DNA from: a methanogenic archaeon
GTDB taxonomy: Archaea > Thermoplasmatota > Thermoplasmata > Methanomassiliicoccales > Methanomethylophilaceae
Length of the DNA stretch: 6,487 nt
Assembly (NCBI GenBank): GCA_902787415.1
Contig: CADAGG010000068.1
Span: forward strand, 1-6,487
Direction of reading: 5' to 3'
The stretch's first letter is position 1; each line of letters starts with the position of its first letter. The position numbers and the translations under genes are program-made. Positions 1 through 5,729 of this stretch are shown piece by piece. The notes beneath the pieces were generated by a model. That model worked only from the letters and a program-made list of their open reading frames with translations. It ran no database searches and was not told the DNA's origin.

Positions 1-2442
1 TACTTCATGATGGCGAGGGACCTGTACTCCGTGCAGTTCGTCATCAACGACGACGCGCAGACCATCGTCAACAACGGTACCACCTACGAGCCCAACAAGT
101 ACGTGACCCTGGTCACCGTGCGTACCTACAGCTGCGTCGGTTACGAGTTCGCGGGATACTCGTTCGAGAACGAGACCTACGACCCCACCCACACCTACAT
201 GCCCGCCCTGAACAGGATCATGCTGACCAGCGAGATCATCGACGCCCACTCCAAGATGTGTACCATCACATTCTACGGAATCTGGAAGCCCATCACCTAC
301 ACCGTGAACTTCGACCTCGCCGGCTACACCGGCGCGGTGGCGCCCGAGTCCAAGACCGTCTCCGTCGGAGACCAGTTCTCGCTCCCGACCGGCATCTACC
401 GCATCGGACAGCAGATCACCGGATGGCACTGGATCAAGGGAGAGACCGCCTCCACCGTCAGCTACACGCAGCCCATCACCCTCGAGAAGGCCATGATCGA
501 GAGCTACGCCGTCGACGGCAAGATCACCCTCCAGTGCGAGTGGTCCGCCAAGACCTACACCATCCGCGTGGACCCCGCCAGCGGTACCAAGCAGTTCATC
601 CCCGTGAACAACATCGAGTACGGAAGCACCTTCTCCCTGTGGGATATCGGAACCTACTCCAGGGCGTTCATGATGTTCGGAGGATGGTCCGTGGGCGAGG
701 ACGGAACCAAGTACGCCAACGCCTCCACCGTCAGGCTGGACGACGAGATGGCCAGCTACGGAGACGAGAACGAGGGAACCATCACCTTCTACTTCGTGTG
801 GATCAGCAACGAGTACCATGTGCAGTACATGCTGGACGGCGGAGAGGGAGATGCGCCCGTGGACAACAACGTCTACATCGTCAACTCGCCCGACACCCCC
901 TTGGACGGATACACCTTCGTCGGATGGAGGTACTCGCTGACCACCTCGATCCTGTACAACAACACCTCCGGTCTCTTCGACTCGGTGCTCGCACAGAACG
1001 CCGACGCGAACGGAATCGTGACCTTCTACGCCGTATGGTCGCAGAAGGAGTACAAGATCAGCTACAACCTCAAGGGAGGAGTCGCCGGAGCCTACGCGCC
1101 CATCAACGTGATGTACGGAGAGGACGTCATCATCAGCGCCCCCACCCAGGCCGGTTACGACTTCGTCGGATGGAAGGCGACCACCACCGCCACCGAGGAC
1201 GGACGCCTCACCAAGGGTGCGCAGTACATGTCCTCCGGCAGCTACAGGCTGTGGGACGGACAGCGCGCCATGAACGTCACCACCTTCAGGGACCTCTGTT
1301 CCACCGACGGCGGAATCGTCACCTTTGAGGCTGTCTGGGACAACGCTACATACTCCGTCTCCTACGACCGCTGCGGAGGTACCGGAACCATCATCGGAGA
1401 GATGACCGAGATCAAGGTAGGACAGATCATCCGCCTGCCCACCCTGAGCAACGCCTCCAAGACCGGATACACCTTCCTCGGATGGTCCGTCGACAAGGTC
1501 AACGCCCTGCCCTCCAACACCGAGTTCACCACCGACATGGTCGAGGGAGGAGTGAGCACCGTGGTGTTCTACGCCGTGTGGGAGGCCAACGCCTACACCG
1601 TGCAGTACAGGTACTCCGAGGATCAGACATATGCTGTCCTCGACACCACCTTCACCTCCGCGTTCACCATCCCGACCACCACCAGGACCGGATTCACCTT
1701 CGGCGGATGGAACATCGTCGGTGCGGACTCCACCGCATACTGGAGCAACGACGGAGCCTCCTGGTACAAGCTGGGATCCACCGCCGTGAAGGGAACCTAC
1801 TTCAGGGACCTGACCAGCACCCCCAACGGAAACGTCACCATCGACGCCATCTGGACCCCCATCTCCTACAGGATCGCCTACTCCGCCAACGGAGGAACCG
1901 GAACCGCACCCACCGACTCCCAGCTGTACCGCGTCGGAGACAGCATCACCCTGAAGGACTACCATGTGCTCGAGGGAACCAACGGTAACAAGAGCATCAT
2001 CGGATGGTCCCTCGAGACCACCGGCTCGGTCACCACCGTCTCCGAGTTCACCGAGGGTCTCGCCAGCAGGGCCGACGTCACCAACACCGTGATCTTCTAC
2101 GCCTCCTGGGTCGAGGGACTGTGCACCGTCAGCATCGACCTGACCGGCGTGACGGTCAGCGAGGTGCCCGCCGGATGGTACGAGACCACCCCCGGAATCT
2201 ACTCCACCTCTGTCGAGTACGGATCCTCGATGAAGGACGTTATGGATGCCTGGAGCAAGGTAACCCTGACCAAGGACGGAAACACCTTCTCCGGATGGAA
2301 CTACGGCGGAGGAACCGTCGTCGGAAACGTCGACGTGCAGCCCAACTTCGAGAAGGTCGACATGAACATCCTCTACATCTTCGGAGGAGTCATGGCGGCG
2401 GTCGTCGTCGGAATCGTGGCACTGGCCAGGTTCAGGTTCTGA
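1..2442 (+). CDS. Partial surface protein with tandem Listeria/Bacteroides-type repeats and C-terminal membrane anchor (5' end outside window)
   Basis: This is probably a cell-surface, adhesin-like or stalk protein. Its ligand is unknown. Residues are numbered from the ATG at position 7. The reading frame is open to the window edge (Tyr-Phe before that Met), there is no ribosome binding site, and residues just around this Met align with the end of a preceding repeat, so the real start and any signal peptide lie upstream. Nine degenerate units begin near residues 6, 97, 183, 269, 348, 448, 529, 620 and 705. Each opens with an aromatic-x-Val/Ile-x-aromatic strand, has a central G-Y/F-x-F-x-G-W core, and most close with F-x-x-x-W. 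This is the pattern of the List_Bact_rpt / InlB B-repeat family. Residues 788-807 form a hydrophobic helix (ILYIFGGVMAAVVVGIVALA) followed by RFRF, giving an outside-N, inside-C single-pass anchor. No enzymatic domain is visible. The downstream arg operon appears unrelated in function. Family assignment is by eye. Confidence 0.85.
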   Translation, partial: YFMMARDLYSVQFVINDDAQTIVNNGTTYEPNKYVTLVTVRTYSCVGYEFAGYSFENETYDPTHTYMPALNRIMLTSEIIDAHSKMCTITFYGIWKPITYTVNFDLAGYTGAVAPESKTVSVGDQFSLPTGIYRIGQQITGWHWIKGETASTVSYTQPITLEKAMIESYAVDGKITLQCEWSAKTYTIRVDPASGTKQFIPVNNIEYGSTFSLWDIGTYSRAFMMFGGWSVGEDGTKYANASTVRLDDEMASYGDENEGTITFYFVWISNEYHVQYMLDGGEGDAPVDNNVYIVNSPDTPLDGYTFVGWRYSLTTSILYNNTSGLFDSVLAQNADANGIVTFYAVWSQKEYKISYNLKGGVAGAYAPINVMYGEDVIISAPTQAGYDFVGWKATTTATEDGRLTKGAQYMSSGSYRLWDGQRAMNVTTFRDLCSTDGGIVTFEAVWDNATYSVSYDRCGGTGTIIGEMTEIKVGQIIRLPTLSNASKTGYTFLGWSVDKVNALPSNTEFTTDMVEGGVSTVVFYAVWEANAYTVQYRYSEDQTYAVLDTTFTSAFTIPTTTRTGFTFGGWNIVGADSTAYWSNDGASWYKLGSTAVKGTYFRDLTSTPNGNVTIDAIWTPISYRIAYSANGGTGTAPTDSQLYRVGDSITLKDYHVLEGTNGNKSIIGWSLETTGSVTTVSEFTEGLASRADVTNTVIFYASWVEGLCTVSIDLTGVTVSEVPAGWYETTPGIYSTSVEYGSSMKDVMDAWSKVTLTKDGNTFSGWNYGGGTVVGNVDVQPNFEKVDMNILYIFGGVMAAVVVGIVALARFRF
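22..2361 (+). repeat. Nine tandem protein-level List_Bact/InlB-B-like repeat units
   Basis: Unit boundaries at DNA level are roughly 22, 295, 553, 811, 1048, 1348, 1591, 1864 and 2119, with the last ending near 2361. Units are about 79-100 residues, longer than the usual unit of this family because a variable segment lies between the G-W core and the closing F-x-x-x-W strand. The core reads GYEFAGY in unit 1 (Tyr in place of Trp), then ITGW, MFGGW, YTFVGW, YDFVGW, YTFLGW, FTFGGW, SIIGW and NTFSGW. The units are diverged at nucleotide level, so this is an old expansion rather than a recently amplified tandem array. In known relatives such units fold as small ubiquitin-like beta domains that make extended stalks. 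That fold is inferred here. Confidence 0.8.
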
Positions 2443-2460
2443 TCCCGAAAACCACTTCCC

Positions 2461-2486
2461 CTGCCGGGGGCGCAGACCCCCGGCGG
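2461..2486 (+). terminator. GC-rich hairpin after the surface-protein gene, possible terminator
   Basis: A perfect 8-bp stem, GCCGGGGG (2463-2470) with CCCCCGGC (2477-2484), encloses the loop CGCAGA. A T-G wobble and a C-G pair extend it to 10 bp. It begins 18 nt after the TGA stop. No T-run follows directly, and archaeal termination usually relies on U-tracts, so it may instead protect the 3' end of the transcript or only assist termination at the T-rich stretch near 2524-2542. Confidence 0.5.
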
Positions 2487-2494
2487 ACCCATGT

Positions 2495-2523
2495 CCGTCA
2501 GCGGTTCAACCGTTCCCAGACGG
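2495..2523 (+). other. Composite stem-loop followed by a T-rich stretch
   Basis: An outer stem CCGTC (2495-2499) with GACGG (2519-2523) encloses an inner stem CGGT (2502-2505) with ACCG (2509-2512), whose loop is TCA. The two stems are separated by an asymmetric internal loop. About half of the next 19 bases (2524-2542) are T. Together with the stronger hairpin just upstream, this may be the 3' processing or termination zone of the surface-protein transcript. The structure is weak and could be chance. Confidence 0.25.
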
Positions 2524-2560
2524 TCATTCTAGTTGGTGTTGTAACTATTCCGACAGAACA

Positions 2561-2576
2561 TGTCTGAAATCAGACA
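2561..2576. promoter_or_regulatory. Perfect palindrome TGTCTGA-AA-TCAGACA, candidate operator of the arg operon
   Basis: Two perfect 7-bp inverted arms (2561-2567 and 2570-2576) are separated by AA. The palindrome ends 6 bp before the TATA-like element at 2583, so it abuts the position where transcription factor B would contact BRE. A looser copy of the half-site, CAGAACA, lies directly upstream at 2554-2560. The symmetry and position suggest a binding site for a dimeric winged-helix or helix-turn-helix regulator controlling argC-argJ-argB-argD. Activation from just upstream of BRE and repression by blocking TFB are both possible. The regulator is unknown. Confidence 0.5.
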
Positions 2577-2582
2577 ATACCC

Positions 2583-2588
2583 TTTTAT
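2583..2588 (+). promoter_or_regulatory. TATA-like box of the argC promoter
   Basis: TTTTAT sits in an AT-rich pocket of an otherwise GC-rich window, about 50 nt before the argC start. The usual archaeal spacing of about 25 bp predicts transcription starting near 2608-2613, which leaves a leader of about 20-25 nt that still contains the ribosome binding site. The match to the archaeal consensus is partial, and no other element in the gap fits better. Confidence 0.5.
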
Positions 2589-2620
2589 CCCTGGTGTAAG
2601 TCAGCTTCCATTACAATAAA

Positions 2621-2626
2621 AGAGGT
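2621..2626 (+). promoter_or_regulatory. Shine-Dalgarno sequence AGAGGT that fixes the GTG start of argC
   Basis: AGAGGT matches the GGAGGTGA-type anti-SD complement and ends 7 nt before the GTG at 2634. Translation from that GTG gives a Rossmann dinucleotide-binding motif within the first 18 residues, as expected for full-length ArgC, so this unusual start codon is well supported. Confidence 0.7.
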
Positions 2627-2633
2627 AATCGAA

Positions 2634-3653
2634 GTGACTTACAGAGTAGGCATCATAGGAGGAACAGGCTATACAGGCAGCGAACTCTCCCGCCTGCTGG
2701 TCAGGCATCCCGACGTGGAGCTTGCGGCACTCACGTCCCGTTCCAATGCGGGAGTGAAGGTCTCCAAGGTCAACACCTTCCTCAAGGGATACACCGACAT
2801 CGAGTTCACCGAGAAGATCTCCGACACCAAGGACCTCGACTTCGTCATGGTCGCCACCCCCCGCGGAGTGGCCATGGACGAGGTGCCGGCCCTCATGGAG
2901 CAGGGGATCAAATGCGTCGACCTCAGCGGAGACTACCGCCTGAAGGACCCCGCCGAGTACGCCAAGTGGTACGGCAAGGAGCACACCGACACCGAGCACC
3001 TCAAGGATGCCGTGTTCGGACTCCCCGAGCTCTTCCGCGACAAGATCAAGGGAGCCGACCTGGTGGCCAACCCCGGCTGCTACGCGACCTCCGCCATCCT
3101 GGCCATCGCACCTCTGATGAAGTCCGGGCTGGTGTACCCCGACGTGTTCGTGGACGGCAAGAGCGGCACCTCCGGAGCGGGCATGAAGCCCTCCGAGCGC
3201 CTGCACCACCCCACCTGCGGCGAGACGGTGACGCCCTACAGCATCGCGACCCACCGCCACCAGCCGGAGATCGACATGGTGGTCGACATGTTCGCCGGCG
3301 GACACACCGACGTGATGTTCGTGCCCCACCTCATCCCCATCGTGCGCGGAATCATCTCCTCATGCTACTTCCGCCTGAAGGAGAGCGCCACGCAGGAGCA
3401 GGTCGACGAGATTTACGAGAAACAGTACGGAGCGGAACGCTTCGTGGACTATGTCCCGGAACCCTCCATCCGCGCCGTGGTCGGATCGAACCACGCGCAG
3501 GTCGGATCGAAGGTCTACGGGGACCGCGCGGTCTCCTTCGGGGTCCTTGACAACCTGACCAAGGGCGCCGCGGGACAGGCCGTGCAGAACATGAACCTGA
3601 TGCTCGGGCTCGACGAGGCCGCCGGCCTCGACTTCCCCGGCTTGGGAGTGTGA
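2634..3653 (+). CDS. argC: N-acetyl-gamma-glutamyl-phosphate reductase (ArgC)
   Basis: This enzyme catalyses the NADPH-dependent reduction of N-acetylglutamyl 5-phosphate to N-acetylglutamate 5-semialdehyde, the third step to ornithine, in the cytoplasm. The protein is 339 residues, a normal length. Residues 9-18 (GGTGYTGSEL) form the NADP-binding Rossmann loop. NPGCYAT carries the catalytic nucleophile Cys149, and THRHQPEI (residues 206-213) carries the catalytic histidine (His207 or His209). The C-terminal TKGAAGQAVQNMNLMLGL is the conserved end of the family. Translation starts at a GTG, with AGAGGT 7 nt upstream. It is the first gene of the operon and argJ begins 5 nt after its stop. The homologous lysine enzyme LysY is the main alternative, and some archaeal enzymes serve both pathways. 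The argJ neighbour favours arginine. No oddities are seen apart from the GTG start. Confidence 0.96.
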   Translation: MTYRVGIIGGTGYTGSELSRLLVRHPDVELAALTSRSNAGVKVSKVNTFLKGYTDIEFTEKISDTKDLDFVMVATPRGVAMDEVPALMEQGIKCVDLSGDYRLKDPAEYAKWYGKEHTDTEHLKDAVFGLPELFRDKIKGADLVANPGCYATSAILAIAPLMKSGLVYPDVFVDGKSGTSGAGMKPSERLHHPTCGETVTPYSIATHRHQPEIDMVVDMFAGGHTDVMFVPHLIPIVRGIISSCYFRLKESATQEQVDEIYEKQYGAERFVDYVPEPSIRAVVGSNHAQVGSKVYGDRAVSFGVLDNLTKGAAGQAVQNMNLMLGLDEAAGLDFPGLGV

Positions 3654-3658
3654 GAACA

Positions 3659-4885
3659 ATGGTAGAGATAATCGAAGGAGGAATAACCACTCCTCAGGGA
3701 TTCAAAGCGGCCGGAGTGCACTCCGGAGTCAAATACCGCTCGCTGGACATGGGAATGCTTTACTCGCAGGTCCCCGCCACCGCCTTCTGCGCCTTCACCT
3801 CCAACAACGTGAAGGCCGCACCTGTGCAGCTGATGATGAACGACGCCTCGGAGAAGCTCTCCGCCGTCATCATCAACAGCGGGAACGCCAACGCCCTCAC
3901 CGGGCGCAGGGGATACGAGGACGCCCAGACCATGCAGAGGCTGGTCGCCGCCGAGCTCAACGTCGAGCCCTCGCAGGTCGGAGTCATGTCCACCGGGCTC
4001 ATCGGACGCTTCATGGACATGCCCAAGATCACCTTCGGTATCAGCAAGGCCGTCAAGGCCCTGAACGTCGGCCGCGATGCGGACAACCTGATCTGCGAGG
4101 CCATCATGACCACCGACACCATCAAGAAGGAGTGCGCGGTGCGCGTCCGCCTCGAGGACGGAACCCTGGTCAACGTCTCCATGATCTCCAAGGGAAGCGG
4201 AATGATCTCCCCCCACATGAAGGCCCTCCACGGTACCACCCTCTCGCTGATCACCACCGACGCGGTGCTCACCCCCGCGTTCTACAAGCACTTCCAGGAG
4301 ATCCTCGACGACTCCATGAACATGGTCTCCGTGGACGGCGACCAGTCCACCAACGACACCTGCATCATGATGGCCAACGGACTCGCCGGGGGTAAGCCCG
4401 CCGACGAGGACCCCAACTTCCTCGATGCCATGCGCATCCTGACCACCAAGATCGCCCGCACCATCGCCATGGACGGGGAGGGAGCCACCAAGCTCATCAC
4501 CGTGGAGGTCAAGGGAGCGGAGTCCAAGGAGGACGCCAAGAAGGTCATCAAGACCATCATCAACTCCCCGCTCGTGAAGTCGGCCATCTTCGGATCCGAC
4601 CCCAACTACGGACGTGTCATGATGGCGGTCGGCAACAGCGGCGCCAAGTTCAGCCTCAACGACGTCCACCTCACCATCAAGGGAGGGGACATGATGGTGG
4701 ACATCCTCGACTCCGGGGCACCCGTCTTCCAGGACGAGACCTCCGTCGAGGCGGTCCGCATGACCATGGACAACAAGGAGGTCATCCTCCAGCTCGACCT
4801 CGGAGTGGGCAACGCGTCCGCCACCGGATGGGGCTGCGACCTGACCTACGACTATGTCCGCATCAACGCGGAGTACGCGACCTGA
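3659..4885 (+). CDS. argJ: Glutamate N-acetyltransferase / ornithine acetyltransferase (ArgJ)
   Basis: This enzyme transfers acetyl from N-acetylornithine to glutamate, releasing ornithine and closing the acetyl cycle. Bifunctional forms also use acetyl-CoA. The protein is 408 residues. ATG 3659 is preferred because GGGAGTG lies at a workable distance. An in-frame GTG at 3650 overlapping the argC stop would add three residues. Visible motifs are TTPQGF near residue 10, NSGNANA (73-79), the oxyanion-hole STGLIG (111-116, Thr112-Gly113), KGSGMISP ahead of the processing site, VDGDQSTNDT, EGATK (274-278), and a C-terminal DLTYDYVRINAEYAT. Family members self-cleave before a threonine into alpha and beta chains. 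Here the best candidate is Thr193 in HGTTLSLITTDA. The usual context is M-A-T-M-L, so Gly replaces Ala, and about four extra residues precede it. Whether it is mono- or bifunctional cannot be told from the sequence. Confidence 0.95.
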   Translation: MVEIIEGGITTPQGFKAAGVHSGVKYRSLDMGMLYSQVPATAFCAFTSNNVKAAPVQLMMNDASEKLSAVIINSGNANALTGRRGYEDAQTMQRLVAAELNVEPSQVGVMSTGLIGRFMDMPKITFGISKAVKALNVGRDADNLICEAIMTTDTIKKECAVRVRLEDGTLVNVSMISKGSGMISPHMKALHGTTLSLITTDAVLTPAFYKHFQEILDDSMNMVSVDGDQSTNDTCIMMANGLAGGKPADEDPNFLDAMRILTTKIARTIAMDGEGATKLITVEVKGAESKEDAKKVIKTIINSPLVKSAIFGSDPNYGRVMMAVGNSGAKFSLNDVHLTIKGGDMMVDILDSGAPVFQDETSVEAVRMTMDNKEVILQLDLGVGNASATGWGCDLTYDYVRINAEYAT

Positions 4886-4893
4886 GTGGTAGG

Positions 4894-5724
4894 ATGCGCG
4901 ACATATATCTCCTCAAGTTCGGCGGGAACGCGCTCGACGGAGCCGACGGACTGAGACGTCTGGCACATGAGGTCGCTGACCTCGTGGAGAAGGGCATCGC
5001 CATCGTCATGGTGCACGGCGGAGGCCCCGCCATCTCGGCCGAGATGGAGAGGCTCGGCATGCAGCCCCGCAAGGTCGCCGGCGTCAGGGTCACCGACGAG
5101 GCGGGCCTCGAGGTGGCCGAGAAGGTCCTCAGGCAGATCAACGGCGAGGTCGTCGCCGCTCTCGAGGAGGCAGGGGTCAGGGCCATCGGACTGCCCGGCT
5201 ACTTCTGCACCGAGTGCGAGCGCAAGAAGCCCTACACCGCCCTCGAGGACGGCAAGGAGGTCACCGTCGACCTGGGCCTCGTGGGCGAGGTCGTCTCCGT
5301 CGATGAGCAGACCATCTTCGACCTGGTGGACGAGAGGATCGTCCCCGTGGTGTACCCCATCGGAGGCATGGCCGTGGACGACAAGGTGCAGCACCTCAAC
5401 GTCAACGCGGACACCATGGCGGCAGGGATCGCGGCCGGAATCAAGTGCAGGGAGATGATCGCCATCACCGACGTCCCCGGCATCCTCCGCGACGTGCACG
5501 ACCCCTCCTCCAAGATAGACAAGGTAACCTTCGCGGACCTGGACGCCCTGATCGCCGACGGAACGGTGTCGGGCGGCATGGTCCCCAAGGTGGAAGCCTG
5601 CCGCAAGGCAGTGAACGCAGGGGCCCGGACCGTCCGCATGGTGAACGGCCGCGACCCCGAGAACATAATCACAGACATAATCATCAACGGTGCCCCCAAG
5701 GGCACTCTCATCGTAAAAGAGTGA
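4894..5724 (+). CDS. argB: Acetylglutamate kinase (ArgB)
   Basis: This enzyme makes N-acetylglutamyl 5-phosphate from N-acetylglutamate and ATP. It belongs to the amino acid kinase family. ATG 4894, 8 nt after the argJ stop, gives 276 residues and places KFGGN at 8-12. The ribosome binding site is weak (GAGTGG close upstream). VHGGGP (40-45) is the phosphate-binding glycine loop. Lys8, Arg65, Asn169, Asp173 and Lys232 fall where E. coli ArgB has its key residues Lys8, Arg66, Asn158, Asp162 and Lys217, so it should be active. The protein begins only seven residues before the first catalytic Lys, so it lacks the N-terminal helix of arginine-inhibited hexameric enzymes and is probably not arginine-sensitive by that route (inference). 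Oddly, the segment after GLPG, usually S-G-x-D-G, reads YFCTECERKKPY with Cys105 and Cys108. LysZ of the lysine pathway is the alternative, but argJ context favours ArgB. Confidence 0.9.
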   Translation: MRDIYLLKFGGNALDGADGLRRLAHEVADLVEKGIAIVMVHGGGPAISAEMERLGMQPRKVAGVRVTDEAGLEVAEKVLRQINGEVVAALEEAGVRAIGLPGYFCTECERKKPYTALEDGKEVTVDLGLVGEVVSVDEQTIFDLVDERIVPVVYPIGGMAVDDKVQHLNVNADTMAAGIAAGIKCREMIAITDVPGILRDVHDPSSKIDKVTFADLDALIADGTVSGGMVPKVEACRKAVNAGARTVRMVNGRDPENIITDIIINGAPKGTLIVKE

Positions 5725-5729
5725 ATAAC

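Noticed and set aside
258..1328. Long + strand open frame of 356 codons inside the surface-protein gene
   Set aside because: Its translation is dominated by Arg, His and Gly in low-complexity runs, as expected from an out-of-frame read of a GC-rich gene. The overlapping frame has a clear repeat pattern and anchor.
22..2361. Possible CRISPR array or recent DNA tandem repeat in the repeat-protein gene
   Set aside because: Repetition is at protein level only. Units differ in length and nucleotide sequence, with no constant direct repeat or spacer pattern.
1482..2567. Two further + strand open frames (1482-1988 and 2004-2567), the second running past the surface-protein stop into the gap
   Set aside because: Both are Arg/His-rich shadows with no recognisable motif. 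The tail beyond 2442 covers the hairpin region and has no sign of being coding.
2443..2633. tRNA or other structured RNA gene in the intergenic gap
   Set aside because: I find no cloverleaf, CCA end, T-loop sequence or known riboswitch core. Only the two hairpins and the promoter elements are supported.
3515..4669. 384-codon open frame on the - strand opposite argC/argJ
   Set aside because: It is a Gly/Val/His/Asp-rich antisense shadow of biased GC-rich codons. The + strand here encodes fully motif-supported ArgC and ArgJ.
4828..4893. Longer N-terminus for argB starting at 4828
   Set aside because: It would overlap argJ by 58 nt and add 22 residues with no kinase features. ATG 4894 places the catalytic KFGGN motif at the expected distance from the start.
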